NCBI GenBank assembly: GCA_964383905.1
Contig: CAYLJO010000066.1
Location: 1-27,818 of the forward strand
Source: CAYLJO01 sp964383905
GTDB lineage: Bacteria; Acidobacteriota; Blastocatellia; Pyrinomonadales; Pyrinomonadaceae
Direction: 5' to 3'
Length of the DNA: 27,818 nucleotides
Below the pieces are notes generated by a model. It made no database searches. It was not told the origin of the DNA and saw only the letters and a list, made by a program, of their open reading frames with translations. The number at the start of each line of letters is the position of its first letter. The first letter of the stretch is position 1. This document shows, one piece after another, positions 17,181 through 25,570 of the stretch. Position numbers and translations under genes: made by a program.

Positions 17181-19115
17181 ATGGCCGGAACAGGAGTCGC
17201 ACCTTACGGCGCGTGGAAATCGCCCATCACGTCTGCCCTGATTGTCGAAGAATCAATCGGGCTCGGCCAGATAGCCCTTGATCAAACGGATGTCTACTGG
17301 ATTGAGATACGTCCGTCAGAGGGGGGACGGAGTGTCATCGTACGCCGCACGCCGGACGGGCAATCGATTGAAATGACGCCGCAGCCTTTTAATGCTCGCA
17401 CCCGCGTGCACGAGTACGGCGGCGGCGACTTCGCCGTCGCGGACGGCACGGTCTACTTCTCAAACTTCGCGGATCAAAGGCTTTATCGCCGGTCTTCGGG
17501 CTCGACGCCGCAACCCCTCACGCCGGCGGTCGATATGCGTTACGCGGACATGGTGGTTGACCGCGTGCGCCGTCGCTTGGTCGCCGTGCGGGAAGACCAT
17601 ACGGCGCATGCGCGCGAGGCGGTCAATACTCTGGTCAGTATCCGACTTGAGAGTGTTAATGAGGGCGATGTGCTCGTTGCGGGAAACGATTTTTATTCTT
17701 CGCCGCGTTTGAGTCCGGACGGGTCGCGACTCGCCTGGCTCACGTGGAACCACCCGAACATGCCATGGGACGGGTGCGAGTTATGGGTCGGCGAGATCAA
17801 ACCGGACGGCACGCTGACCCACCCGGAGCGGGTGGCCGGCGGCCCTGATGAATCTATCTTCCAGCCGGAATGGTCGCCCGAGGGTGTGCTGCATTTCGTC
17901 TCAGACCGGAGTGGGTGGTGGAACCTGTACCGCCTTGAGCGAGGCGGTCGCGCCCGCCCGCTCTGCGAGATGGCGGCCGAATTCGGCATGCCACAGTGGG
18001 TCTTTGGGATGTCCACTTATGCGTTCGAGTCAGGGCACCGCATTATTTGCTCATACACCGAGGGCGGCGGAGCGCGCCTCGCAAGCCTCGACACGGCAAC
18101 GGGCCGTCTTGAGCCGATCGATACGCCGTTCACCGATATTACATCCGTGCGCGCAGCGACGGGGCGCGCTGTCTTTCGTGCCGGGTCGCCAACCACGCCG
18201 GCGGCCGTGGCCCAACTCGACATCGCCACACGCGAGATCAAAGTGCTGCGCCGCTCGAGCGAAGTGGCGATTGATGCGGGTTATCTTTCGATCCCGCAGG
18301 CGATTGAGTTTCCCACGGAAGACGGGCTGACGGCGCACGCCTTCCTCTACCTGCCCCGTAATCGCGATTACACGGCCCCGGTGGGCGAGCGCCCGCCGCT
18401 CCTCGTCAAGAGCCACGGAGGCCCGACGTCAGCCACTTCGACCACGCTCAGCCTAAGCATTCAATACTGGACTAGCCGCGGCATCACCGTGCTCGACGTG
18501 AACTACGGTGGCAGCACCGGCTACGGCCGCGCCTACCGGCAGCGTCTGAATGACAAATGGGGGATTGTTGATGTTGATGACTGCGCCAACGCCGCGCATT
18601 ACCTCATCGGGCGGGGACTTGTTGACGGCGCGCGATGCGCGATCGACGGGGGCAGCGCAGGCGGCTACACCACCCTCTGCGCGCTGACCTTTCACGACAC
18701 ATTCAAAGCCGGCGCCAGCTACTTTGGCGTGAGCGATCTCGAAGCGCTGGCCAAGGAGACGCACAAGTTCGAGTCGCGCTATCTGGATCGCCTGATCGGC
18801 CCATACCCTGAGCGCGCGGACCTGTACAGGCAGCGCTCGCCGATTCATTTTACCCACCGGCTCTCATGCCCGGTGATCTTCTTTCAAGGGCTGGAGGACA
18901 AGGTCGTCCTGCCGAACCAGGCTGAGATGATGGTCGAAGCTCTGCGCGCCAAAGGGCTGCCTGTGGCGTACGTCCCCTTCGAGGGCGAACAGCACGGCTT
19001 CCGCCGCGCCGAGAACATTAAGCGCGCGCTCGACGGCGAGCTTTACTTTTACTCGCGCGTCTTCGGCTTCGTACCCGCCGACCCGGTGGAACCGGTGGTC
19101 ATCGAAAATCTCTAA
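17181..19115 (+). CDS. S9 family prolyl-oligopeptidase-type serine peptidase
   Basis: 644 aa. The N-terminal part (to about 370) is a beta-propeller with repeated blade motifs such as FYSSPRLSPDGSRLAWLTWN and FQPEWSPEGVLHFVSDRSG. The C-terminal alpha/beta-hydrolase domain has WTSRGITVLDVNYGGSTGYG, nucleophile Ser492 in GGSAGGY, Asp573 in GLEDKVV and His605 in EGEQHGF, so the triad is complete. The family cleaves short peptides, often after proline or at the N-terminus (dipeptidyl or acylaminoacyl peptidases). No signal peptide is visible, so a cytoplasmic role in peptide turnover is likely. The start is backed by AGGAGATAGAGG before the ATG. The gene appears to stand alone. Confidence 0.94.
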   Translation: MAGTGVAPYGAWKSPITSALIVEESIGLGQIALDQTDVYWIEIRPSEGGRSVIVRRTPDGQSIEMTPQPFNARTRVHEYGGGDFAVADGTVYFSNFADQRLYRRSSGSTPQPLTPAVDMRYADMVVDRVRRRLVAVREDHTAHAREAVNTLVSIRLESVNEGDVLVAGNDFYSSPRLSPDGSRLAWLTWNHPNMPWDGCELWVGEIKPDGTLTHPERVAGGPDESIFQPEWSPEGVLHFVSDRSGWWNLYRLERGGRARPLCEMAAEFGMPQWVFGMSTYAFESGHRIICSYTEGGGARLASLDTATGRLEPIDTPFTDITSVRAATGRAVFRAGSPTTPAAVAQLDIATREIKVLRRSSEVAIDAGYLSIPQAIEFPTEDGLTAHAFLYLPRNRDYTAPVGERPPLLVKSHGGPTSATSTTLSLSIQYWTSRGITVLDVNYGGSTGYGRAYRQRLNDKWGIVDVDDCANAAHYLIGRGLVDGARCAIDGGSAGGYTTLCALTFHDTFKAGASYFGVSDLEALAKETHKFESRYLDRLIGPYPERADLYRQRSPIHFTHRLSCPVIFFQGLEDKVVLPNQAEMMVEALRAKGLPVAYVPFEGEQHGFRRAENIKRALDGELYFYSRVFGFVPADPVEPVVIENL

Positions 19116-19378
19116 AAGATAGGGGCGTGGAGGTTCTCCATCTCCTGGCATCATTTTGTTAGGCCGGCACAACAGTGGCATACTGAATTGTAGGAAAGGA
19201 TCCCTTCATGTAAGTTTGTCCGGGCGCTTTTGACTCGGGGCGGCACGAAAGGGCTTTCCATAATAAAGAGGCTGCGAGCGGCAATATAACGCGCCGAATG
19301 AAGCATGACAATGAGGCTACCCTTACCCATTAACAGCGATTCTGAGCCACACCCTCATCCCCCAGGGAATTAAAAATA

Positions 19379-20041
19379 ATGGATCGGATACTGGACGAAA
19401 TTGAAGTGCGGATTATCGGCTCATTAATCGAGAAGCAGGTCACCACGCCGGATTATTACCCGCTGACCCTCAACGCTCTCATGCATGCCTGTAATCAACT
19501 GTCCAACCGCGACCCGGTAGTCTCCTACGATGAGAGGACGGTGGCCCAGGCGATCGAGAGCTTGCGGGGGAAGAATATGACGTACGTCTTCTACGGCAGT
19601 GACAGCCGCGTCCCAAAATATAAGCAGATGATGACCGAACTCTTCCACCTGAGCCCACAGGAGACGGCCGTTATGTGTGTGTTGATGTTAAGGGGGCCGC
19701 AGACAATCGGCGAGTTGAGAGGAAGAACTTCCCGCCTCTTTGAATTTGCCGATCTGGCGGAAGTCGAGGCGACCTTGGAAGGCTTAATCGCGCGAGACGA
19801 CCCGGCCCTTGTGATTAAACTGCCCCGGCAGATTGGCCGGAAAGAATCACGCTACGCCCACGCCCTCACGGGTGAAGTCCCAATGGTGGAACAAGTGTCT
19901 CCGGGAAGGGAGCCCACCACCTTAAAAGTTAAAGCGGAAGACGAAAAACTCTCTCGACTCGAAACGGAAGTGGAAGCGCTGCGTCAGGAGGTGGGTCATT
20001 TGAAGCAACAATTCGAGGACTTCAAGAGGCAGTTCGAGTAA
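19379..20041 (+). CDS. YceH-family protein (DUF480/UPF0502)
   Basis: 220 aa. The opening LDEIEVRIIGSLIEKQVTTPDYYPLTLNA and the following NALMHACNQLSNRDPVVSYDE are hallmark YceH sequence. Two winged-helix-like units follow, the second at LSPQETAVMCVLMLRGPQTIGELRGRTSRL. The last 45 residues (EDEKLSRLETEVEALRQEVG onward) form a coiled coil suitable for dimerisation. Molecular function is not established; the winged-helix fold hints at nucleic-acid binding. An AGGGAA tract lies upstream of the ATG. The preceding 263 bp contain no gene. It converges on the M23 peptidase gene. Confidence 0.92.
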   Translation: MDRILDEIEVRIIGSLIEKQVTTPDYYPLTLNALMHACNQLSNRDPVVSYDERTVAQAIESLRGKNMTYVFYGSDSRVPKYKQMMTELFHLSPQETAVMCVLMLRGPQTIGELRGRTSRLFEFADLAEVEATLEGLIARDDPALVIKLPRQIGRKESRYAHALTGEVPMVEQVSPGREPTTLKVKAEDEKLSRLETEVEALRQEVGHLKQQFEDFKRQFE

Positions 20042-20117
20042 CCCATCGCCGTATCGCTTAGAATAGCTCCATCAACCTCCGCATCTTTCGCCAGGATTCA
20101 CGAAGGTACAAAGATGC

Positions 20118-21170
20118 TCAGAGTCCACCCTTTGTTACCGAACCCCTCTTTTTAGACTCGCTCAAAAGAGTCCCGGGATGAGTCCCCGTCTCAAGCGCCA
20201 ACAGTTGCGCCGCCGTTCTCATAAAGTCTTTGGGGCTCACATGAGTGCCATTAACAATTACATCAAGGTGAAGATGCGGTGGCGGTTTCTGCCCTCCACT
20301 GTTACCAGAGAGCGCGATCACCTGCCCGCGTACCACGCTCTCGCCTTCCCGGACTAGCCTATGCGAGAGGTGTGCGTACTTGGAGAACACTCCGCCGCCG
20401 TGGTCAAGGCAAACAGTTTCGCCGGGCGTCCACTGCTCTGCCGAAAGCACGACCTGGCCGTCATTAATGGCGCGGACTGGCGTGCCATAGGGCGCATGGA
20501 AATCAAGACCGGCATGGCGGTAACGCTTAACCCCATTAACGATTCTCCGTTCGCCAAAATTATTTTTGTCAGCCCCGATCACCGGAAGCATAAAAGCCTC
20601 GCGCCAGAGGCGCGGGGTGCGCCGTTGGTAGGTCTGAACCATCTCCTCGAATTCGCGCCGCGTACGGGCAGCGACCTCGGGTGGTGGCGTGCTGAAACTC
20701 CTGTCAAGAGTTAGTGAGCTACTGCGATAGATTCCTCTTTGAATGAGGTATGGAAACTCCCATTGAGATAGTGTGCCACCCCATTCTCTGGCAGAAAGAC
20801 GCAGCGTGTGCGTCCCTTTGACCGAATCAAGAGGCGCGGAGATGATCGTATGAAATGTGCGACCATCACCCGCCGCGTAGAAATAGAGCGGCTGCGCTTC
20901 TATCAATATCGCCTCAGTCGCCGGTGCGGGTTCTATCTCGACAGGAAAAGTTCCATTCAAGTCATCAACAGCCGACGGAAAACTGAAAGTCGCAAGAATC
21001 GTCTTCCCCTCGGTGAGTATTGCTTGCCCGGTCGAATTATGGTCTTTGACCAGCGGTTTTTTTGCGCTCTCAAAATCTTGCGCATTGCCAATCGTTAACC
21101 ATTTACCTGAGAATATTACTGGCGCCGAGTAAAGAAGTGTGCCAAGAAATCTTCGGCGTGAGACAAACAT
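20118..21170 (-). CDS. Tat-exported M23 family metallopeptidase (LytM-like)
   Basis: 350 aa. M23 peptidases are zinc endopeptidases that usually cut peptidoglycan cross-bridges. The catalytic domain is C-terminal: HAGLDFHAPYGTPV gives His219 and Asp223, KYAHLSH supplies His267, and PPPHLHLDV supplies the HxH pair His299/His301. All zinc ligands are thus present. The N-terminus MFVSRRRFLGTLL has a twin-arginine motif (RRRFLG) followed by a hydrophobic segment. The region between (about 45-160) looks like a beta-rich immunoglobulin-like module. The start is supported by GAGAGG and AAAGG upstream. The gene is solitary. Confidence 0.92.
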   Translation of the reverse strand: MFVSRRRFLGTLLYSAPVIFSGKWLTIGNAQDFESAKKPLVKDHNSTGQAILTEGKTILATFSFPSAVDDLNGTFPVEIEPAPATEAILIEAQPLYFYAAGDGRTFHTIISAPLDSVKGTHTLRLSAREWGGTLSQWEFPYLIQRGIYRSSSLTLDRSFSTPPPEVAARTRREFEEMVQTYQRRTPRLWREAFMLPVIGADKNNFGERRIVNGVKRYRHAGLDFHAPYGTPVRAINDGQVVLSAEQWTPGETVCLDHGGGVFSKYAHLSHRLVREGESVVRGQVIALSGNSGGQKPPPHLHLDVIVNGTHVSPKDFMRTAAQLLALETGTHPGTLLSESKKRGSVTKGGL

Positions 21171-21699
21171 CCTTTAGCCTCTCCCCCATGTTTTTCACTG
21201 CAATTCGCAGTACTTACTACTCAAAAGTGACGGGTGGAATCGCGCGGATTTGCTTAAAGGCCTATCGATACAGCCTGGGGATGAGATTTTAGTTACGGAA
21301 ATTTCGCCTAAACCGAGCGCTGGAGTGCTCACACGTCCAGCCGATTCGAGCGTTGTCATAAAACTCGACCCATCTACCTATCACTTTTGAGTTGCTAACG
21401 CTCAAGCATGAGCTAAAGAGGAGTTGTTCCTGCCATGACGCACGGAAGGGAGGGCAAAAAATATGCCACAATAATTTTTGCTTATACCGCAGGTGATTTA
21501 TACTTGCTATTCTTGAAGAAGAAAGAGATAGGTGAAGGAACAACACAAGCAGGGCAGGGCAGCCACAGTCGTCCTACAAATCTAATGTATCAGATTGAAA
21601 CAGTCACAGGCAAAGAACGGTGCAGACCAGGGCAAACGCATCTAAATTTGTAAGTAGTTGAGTGACTTGCAATTCAAAGTTTCAGATGAAGACTCACGC
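21171..21699. other. Gene-free stretch before the insertion-sequence scar
   Basis: No ORF here has a family signature or a good ribosome binding site. Several short frames on both strands look like noise. Base composition appears lower in GC than in the neighbouring genes, as expected for acquired or decaying DNA next to insertion sequences. A short inverted pair GTTGTTCC/GGAACAAC flanks part of it. I see no further transposase remnant. Confidence 0.4.
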
Positions 21700-21865
21700 G
21701 CTTCACGACTTGGGTCACGAAGTCTTGATGCGCGGGAACTCGTCTTTGAGTAAAAGGTCGATGAGTAGCTCAGCATCTCGCCGGTCGGTCTTCTGCCGCG
21801 AGCGAGCGCGGCGACGAATCTGGGTGGCATCGCCCACCCAGACTTCGTGACCCAAGTCGTGAAGC
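21700..21865. repeat. 26-bp perfect inverted repeat at the broken end of the IS110 remnant
   Basis: Bases 21700-21725 are the exact reverse complement of 21840-21865, separated by 114 bp. After a 2-nt gap the match resumes for four more bases (ACGC) on the outer side. The inner copy encodes LHDLGHEV within the IS110 transposase; the outer copy lies just where transposase similarity stops (after FPRI). It therefore marks a fold-back rearrangement junction. Confidence 0.85.
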
Positions 21866-21922
21866 ATGCGTTCGAACCACTCGCTGTAGCCACAAGCCCC
21901 GAATCGGATGCGTACCTCGCTA

Positions 21923-22726
21923 GGTTGTGTTGACATAACTATCTGAGCCACACGACTATGCTAGCGAAATAGATGAAACTCAAGTAGTTCTTTGCCAACT
22001 TATCAAATCGTGAAAACACCCGACGAAACTGTTTCAATTTGCCGATTTGGTTTTCAATCAAGTGTCGTTCCTTATACAGATGCTCATCAATCTTTCGCTG
22101 CACTTTGTCAGTGATGCGTGATGGAATGACGACTTCGGAGTTTCGCTCTTTCAGTTTCCAGACGAAAGCCTGTGCATCATAGCCCTTGTCGGCAATCACA
22201 TAATCGGCAAAAAGGTTTTCAATTAACCGTTCAGCTGGCGTGATGTCATTGCGTTCACCGCCGGTTAAGATGAAGCGCAAAGCGTTGCCTAAAGCGTCCG
22301 TTGCCAAATGAATCTTGGTCGAGAAGCCGCCGCGACTGCGGCCTAAACTTGGTGCGCCATCTTTTTTTGTGCGCCGGCCGCGCAAGCACGAGCGCGGACA
22401 ATGGTCGAGTCAAGCAATAGATATTCCATGTCGCGGTCTTGTGAAAAATGCTCGAACAACTTTTCAAAGACGCTCTCGTTCACTCCATCTGGCGAAGCGT
22501 TTATAGACCGTGTTCCAGTTGCCATATTGTTTTGGCAAGAGTCGCCATTGCGCTCCCGAACGAGTGACCCACAAGACGGCTTCGAGGAAACGGCGGACAT
22601 TGCGTCCGGCTCCGAGTCTGATCTGTGGACAGGTTTTCAAAACGGGGAGAATCTGTTGCCATTGGTCATCGGTTAGCTTAACTGTCATCATGTAGCATAG
22701 TTTAGCTTCTTTACGTCAACACAACC
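21923..22726. mobile_element. IS5-family insertion sequence (IS427-like), 804 bp
   Basis: Terminal inverted repeats GGTTGTGTTGAC (21923-21934) and GTCAACACAACC (22715-22726) are perfect over 12 bp and extend weakly to about 16. Flanking TA (21921-21922 and 22727-22728) is the 2-bp target duplication typical of the IS427 group. Because the site is CTAG on both sides, a 4-bp CTAG duplication with 11-bp termini describes the same sequence equally well. It carries one transposase gene in three frames on the minus strand. Size and ends are complete, so the element boundaries are intact even if its transposase may not be. Confidence 0.92.
21939..22691 (-). pseudogene. IS5-family DDE transposase, split over three frames
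   Basis: Segment 1 (22691-22464) reads MMTVKLTDDQWQQILPVLKT through NWNTVYKRFARWSERERL and stops. Segment 2 (22600-22343) contains VFEKLFEHFSQDRDMEYLLL and DSTIVRARACAAGAQKK, giving the first catalytic Asp. Segment 3 (22385-21939) has RSRGGFSTKIHL, VIADKGYDA (second Asp) and KERHLIENQIGKLKQFRR (catalytic Glu). The second break falls on a run of seven A (22362-22368, minus strand) right at GAQKK, where IS427-type elements are known to frameshift in a programmed way. The first break, at WSER/SVFEK, has no such slippery run and is more likely a damaging mutation. Confidence 0.85.
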
Positions 22727-22870
22727 TAGTGAACTGCGAGTAAAACTTACGAACATCGTCCAGCGAGTCGTGGAACAATCGCTCTTCTTTAATCTCGCCA
22801 TCGCGCGTGTCGCACCACATGATGAGCTGTTGCCGAGTGTGTAAATCTACGCCACAATAGATGGTCATGG

Positions 22871-22933
22871 TGACTCTCCTTTCTTGCATTCGAGCCCGAA
22901 CGCAAGTTTATGCCTCGCGGCAAGGGAGAGTCA
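22871..22933 (-). other. IS110 upstream non-coding end with imperfect hairpin (possible bridge-RNA region)
   Basis: Directly upstream of the IS110 transposase start, TGACTCTCC (22871-22879) pairs with GGAGAGTCA (22925-22933), extended with mismatches to about 17 bp. IS110-group elements carry their guide (bridge) RNA in the non-coding end before the recombinase gene, and that end is still attached here. The outer boundary of the element, somewhere before 23047, cannot be fixed by eye. Confidence 0.35.
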
Positions 22934-23046
22934 TCTGTTTCATCACATCAGGGTAGAGCATCGAGTCTGAATTCATCAAGCCTTTCCTCTCTGATTTCAT
23001 ACCGCTCCTCGTTCACTGACGTGAAACTTGCTCTAATTTTTTACCC

Positions 23047-24594
23047 TTAGAGCCACACTGGCAGATCCAGGGCTCGCCCCTTTCTTCGACCGTCGCGCCA
23101 CACCTTGATCGCATCCCTCGTGAGCTTGAAAATTGGCCGCCGGTTCTGGGCGATCAGTTTGACCCACGCCCCCTTGCTCATCTGTGGGAAGTAGATCCCC
23201 CGGAAAAACAGCCGCGCGATCAGGTGGCTCGCACGGTCGTCAACCGTCTTATCGCTGATCGAATCAATCGCCCGCTCGTTGCTCCACGCGCTGTACGACG
23301 CCTTCCACGCCTTATCTACCTCCATGTGCGCCTCTGAAATGCTCATCTTCAATGGCGTGTGCGCCATCCAGAATGGATCGAAGTCCATCCAGTGCCTGGG
23401 CCGCGTCAGCCGCCCGGACGCCTCCAGCCTTTGGTACAGTGGCGTCGCCGGGAATGGCGTCAATTGACCGAAGACGGGCAGCACCGGCGGCCAACGCTCG
23501 ATCTGCTCAAGCGTCCGCTCGGCCACCCCCACCGTGTCATTATCCATCCCGAAGATAAACGAGGTGATCGCATAGACGTTGCGCTTCGCCAGCCGATTGA
23601 GCACGGCAGCGTACTCACCGGGCTTGTTGAAGTTCTTGTTCACATCGGCCAGGTTGGCCGGGTCGATCGACTCCATCCCGATGAAGATCCACTTGCCGCC
23701 CGACGCCGCAATCAAGTCCACCAGTTCCTCATCACGCAGCAGGTTGGCGCTGATCTGCGCCGTCCAGGGCAGTTGCGCATCGGCGGCGATGATCTCCCTG
23801 AGGAGCGACTTCGTGCGCTTGATGTTGATCGCGAAGTTGTCGTCAATGAAAAAGACCGCAATCTGGCCGACGTCTTGACGCGCGCGCCTCTTGAGGCGTA
23901 AGAGTTCCTCCACCACGCTCTGGTTCGTCCGGAACCGGATCGAATCTCCAAAAAATCCGGTCACGGTGCAGAATTCACACCCGTAGGGGCAGCCGCGCCC
24001 TGACTCGATCGGGATCACGCGGAATGTGCCCCAGCCGGTCCCGTGCCGGCTCAAGAGCGGGCGCACGAGCTTTGGGATCAGGTTGAACTGGTCAAGGTCG
24101 AGCGTCTCCCAGGGGATCACCGGGTAGGGCTGCAGGCTCGGCTTGCGCTCCCGGCCCGATTCATCAACGGGTTGATAAATCTCCTTCAGCGACCCGCGCG
24201 CCGCGTCCTCGACGATCCGCGGCCAGGTCTCATCGGCTTCCCCAAGCGCGACCGCGTCGGCGTGGCGCGGTCCGCCGTCCCGCCCCAATGCCTCATCCGG
24301 CACCTCCGTGACGTGCGGGCCGCCCATCACGACGGGGACGCCTGCGGCGCGGACGGCGTCGGCCATGCGGTAGGCTTTGGCGGCCATTCTGGTCATCGCG
24401 CCGATGCCGACCAGGCCGACCTGTTGTTCGCGGACGAACTGTACGAGCTCCTCTTCATTCATTGGTCGCGCGTTGCCGTCAATCAAGAGCACCTCATGAG
24501 GGGGCGGGGTCAGTGTTTGAAGGAGGAACATCCAGAGGTGGGGCATGAAGTTGCGGGTCACGCCGTTATCAGGGTTGTAGAGGAGGATTCTCAT
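23047..24594 (-). CDS. B12-binding-type radical SAM protein
   Basis: 515 aa. The N-terminal part (1 to about 130) has a cobalamin-binding-like Rossmann fold: ILLYNPD, EVLLIDGNA, LVGIGAMTRM, VPVVMGGPHVTEVPDEAL and DAVALGEADETWP. It lacks the classical DxHxxG histidine motif, as do many members. The radical SAM core has IESGRGCPYGCEFCT, giving the [4Fe-4S] cysteines Cys202, Cys206 and Cys209 (CX3CX2C), followed by FFIDDNFAIN. A C-terminal extension of about 140 residues follows. Such proteins methylate or rearrange unactivated carbons, for example in hopanoids, antibiotics or tetrapyrroles. No pathway genes lie next to it, so the substrate is unknown. Upstream 24595-24811 has no gene. Confidence 0.9.
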   Translation of the reverse strand: MRILLYNPDNGVTRNFMPHLWMFLLQTLTPPPHEVLLIDGNARPMNEEELVQFVREQQVGLVGIGAMTRMAAKAYRMADAVRAAGVPVVMGGPHVTEVPDEALGRDGGPRHADAVALGEADETWPRIVEDAARGSLKEIYQPVDESGRERKPSLQPYPVIPWETLDLDQFNLIPKLVRPLLSRHGTGWGTFRVIPIESGRGCPYGCEFCTVTGFFGDSIRFRTNQSVVEELLRLKRRARQDVGQIAVFFIDDNFAINIKRTKSLLREIIAADAQLPWTAQISANLLRDEELVDLIAASGGKWIFIGMESIDPANLADVNKNFNKPGEYAAVLNRLAKRNVYAITSFIFGMDNDTVGVAERTLEQIERWPPVLPVFGQLTPFPATPLYQRLEASGRLTRPRHWMDFDPFWMAHTPLKMSISEAHMEVDKAWKASYSAWSNERAIDSISDKTVDDRASHLIARLFFRGIYFPQMSKGAWVKLIAQNRRPIFKLTRDAIKVWRDGRRKGRALDLPVWL

Positions 24595-24811
24595 GGGTCA
24601 TTGCCCTCTGGTTGAAATATGCAGAGCTTAAATGGCCCTGGCACGGTCGTTATCGGAGTAGAAACGGATACAAGGAGAGAGCTCCGAGGCTCGATCCCGA
24701 TGCCGGTGTCAATTTTGATCGGAGTATATCAGAAATGTCACACACACCATGCAACAGAATCTTGAGTACCTTTAGCCGTCTCATAATTTCTTCTTTAACC
24801 CATTCTCCGGT

Positions 24812-24939
24812 TTAAAGCGGACAAATTTCCACGGCCGGAAGGTTGTCCGGCCAGGCATGGAAGATCTGAATCCCCCCGGCATAAGGTGGGCAGAACAACC
24901 GCCTCCGGGCCTTGGCATTTGGCTTGGGCCAGGCAATCT
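24812..24939 (-). pseudogene. Type II thioesterase fragment (start of domain only)
   Basis: This minus-strand frame is open for about 42 codons and reads WPKPNAKARRRLFCPPYAGG then IQIFHAWPDNLPAVEICPL before TAA. The pattern W...PNPxARxRLFCFPYAGG...FRxWPxxLPxxVEVCPVQLPGRE is the hallmark opening of external (type II) and terminal thioesterases of non-ribosomal peptide and polyketide assembly lines. Here it breaks off at CPL, just before LPGRE; the serine nucleophile region is absent. It abuts the end of the alpha/beta-hydrolase remnant in another frame. No synthetase genes are in the window. Confidence 0.6.
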
Positions 24940-24969
24940 GTCAAGTATGCTGCCCCGGCCCGTCGGTCT

Positions 24970-25570
24970 CACTTTGAAGCTATAGAACAATTCATGCCAG
25001 AAAGGGATGATATCGTCGCCCGTTGTGTGCAGTGTCACCAGTGGGCGCGTCACCTGGCCCGAGGTCTCGTAAGGGGCGAGAGCCCTGAGCGCGGCTGAAC
25101 AGTTCCGGCGACCGTTCGATAAGCAATGTCGAGATGATACCGCCCTCGGAGGCTCCGGTCATATAGGTGTGAGCAGGCGGCCCCCCGGCGACGCCCGTGA
25201 ACGCTGCGACCAATTGGCGGATATCATCAACGCCCTCAAGGATCGCCAACCCGTTCTGACGGTAGCTCGTCGTGGCGAAAGCAAATCCTAAGGTTTGGAC
25301 CAGATCAGGCAAATAGATGCCACCAGGAAGATTCAAGTTCTGAAAATCGAGCGGTTGATTGAAGGCCGTGTAGCCATGCGCCCATACAACCAGGTCGCCG
25401 TTCCAGCCGCTATTAGGAACACAGATCAGCGAGAGCGCCCCACTCGGTAAGGTGCCTCTCTGACATGTGCCGATAGAGGCCTGAGCCGCCATCGCATCGG
25501 CCGGGACAACCACGAAGCCGCCCCCGACGAACAACGCCGCGATCAGGACCAAACGAAACAGTCTGAGCAT
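24970..25570 (-). pseudogene. Secreted alpha/beta-hydrolase, frameshifted and probably internally deleted
   Basis: The first frame (25570-24992) starts with AAGGAGAT before ATG and a signal peptide ending near ADAMAAQA. GDLVVWAHGYTAFN (oxyanion region) and TGASEGGIISTLLIERSPELF (nucleophile Ser in GASEGG) follow. After about 25090 this frame turns to nonsense, while the frame of 25053-24781 takes over with ALAPYETSGQVTRPLVTLHT then TGDDIIPFWHELFYSFKV, containing the catalytic-acid segment TGDD. In relatives, as I recall, well over a hundred residues separate GASEGG...PELF from this segment, so an internal deletion seems to accompany the frameshift. The C-terminal His motif is missing. The product should be inactive. 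Confidence 0.75.

Larger units (their letters stand above)
21715..22868 (-). pseudogene. IS110-family transposase, interrupted and 3'-truncated
   Basis: Two parts of one gene. The N-terminal part (22868 down to 22727) reads MTIYCGVDLHTRQQLIMW onward, with the first catalytic Asp in GVDLH and AGGAGAG before its ATG. The second part (21922 down to 21715) reads SEVRIRFGACGYSEWFERML onward, then HEVWVGDATQIR, QKTDRRDAELLIDLLLKD and EFPRI, an IS110 RuvC-like (DEDD) domain signature. An IS5-family element lies between. Excising it with one target copy restores a continuous frame through FTSEVRIR. Only about 114 residues of an expected 300-400 survive. The frame ends at an inverted-repeat junction rather than by a simple stop, so the element was dead irrespective of the IS5 insertion. 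Confidence 0.85.

Noticed and set aside
21289..21653. Short frames in the gene-free stretch beside the insertion sequences
   Set aside because: No family signature, poor start contexts, composition of non-coding DNA.
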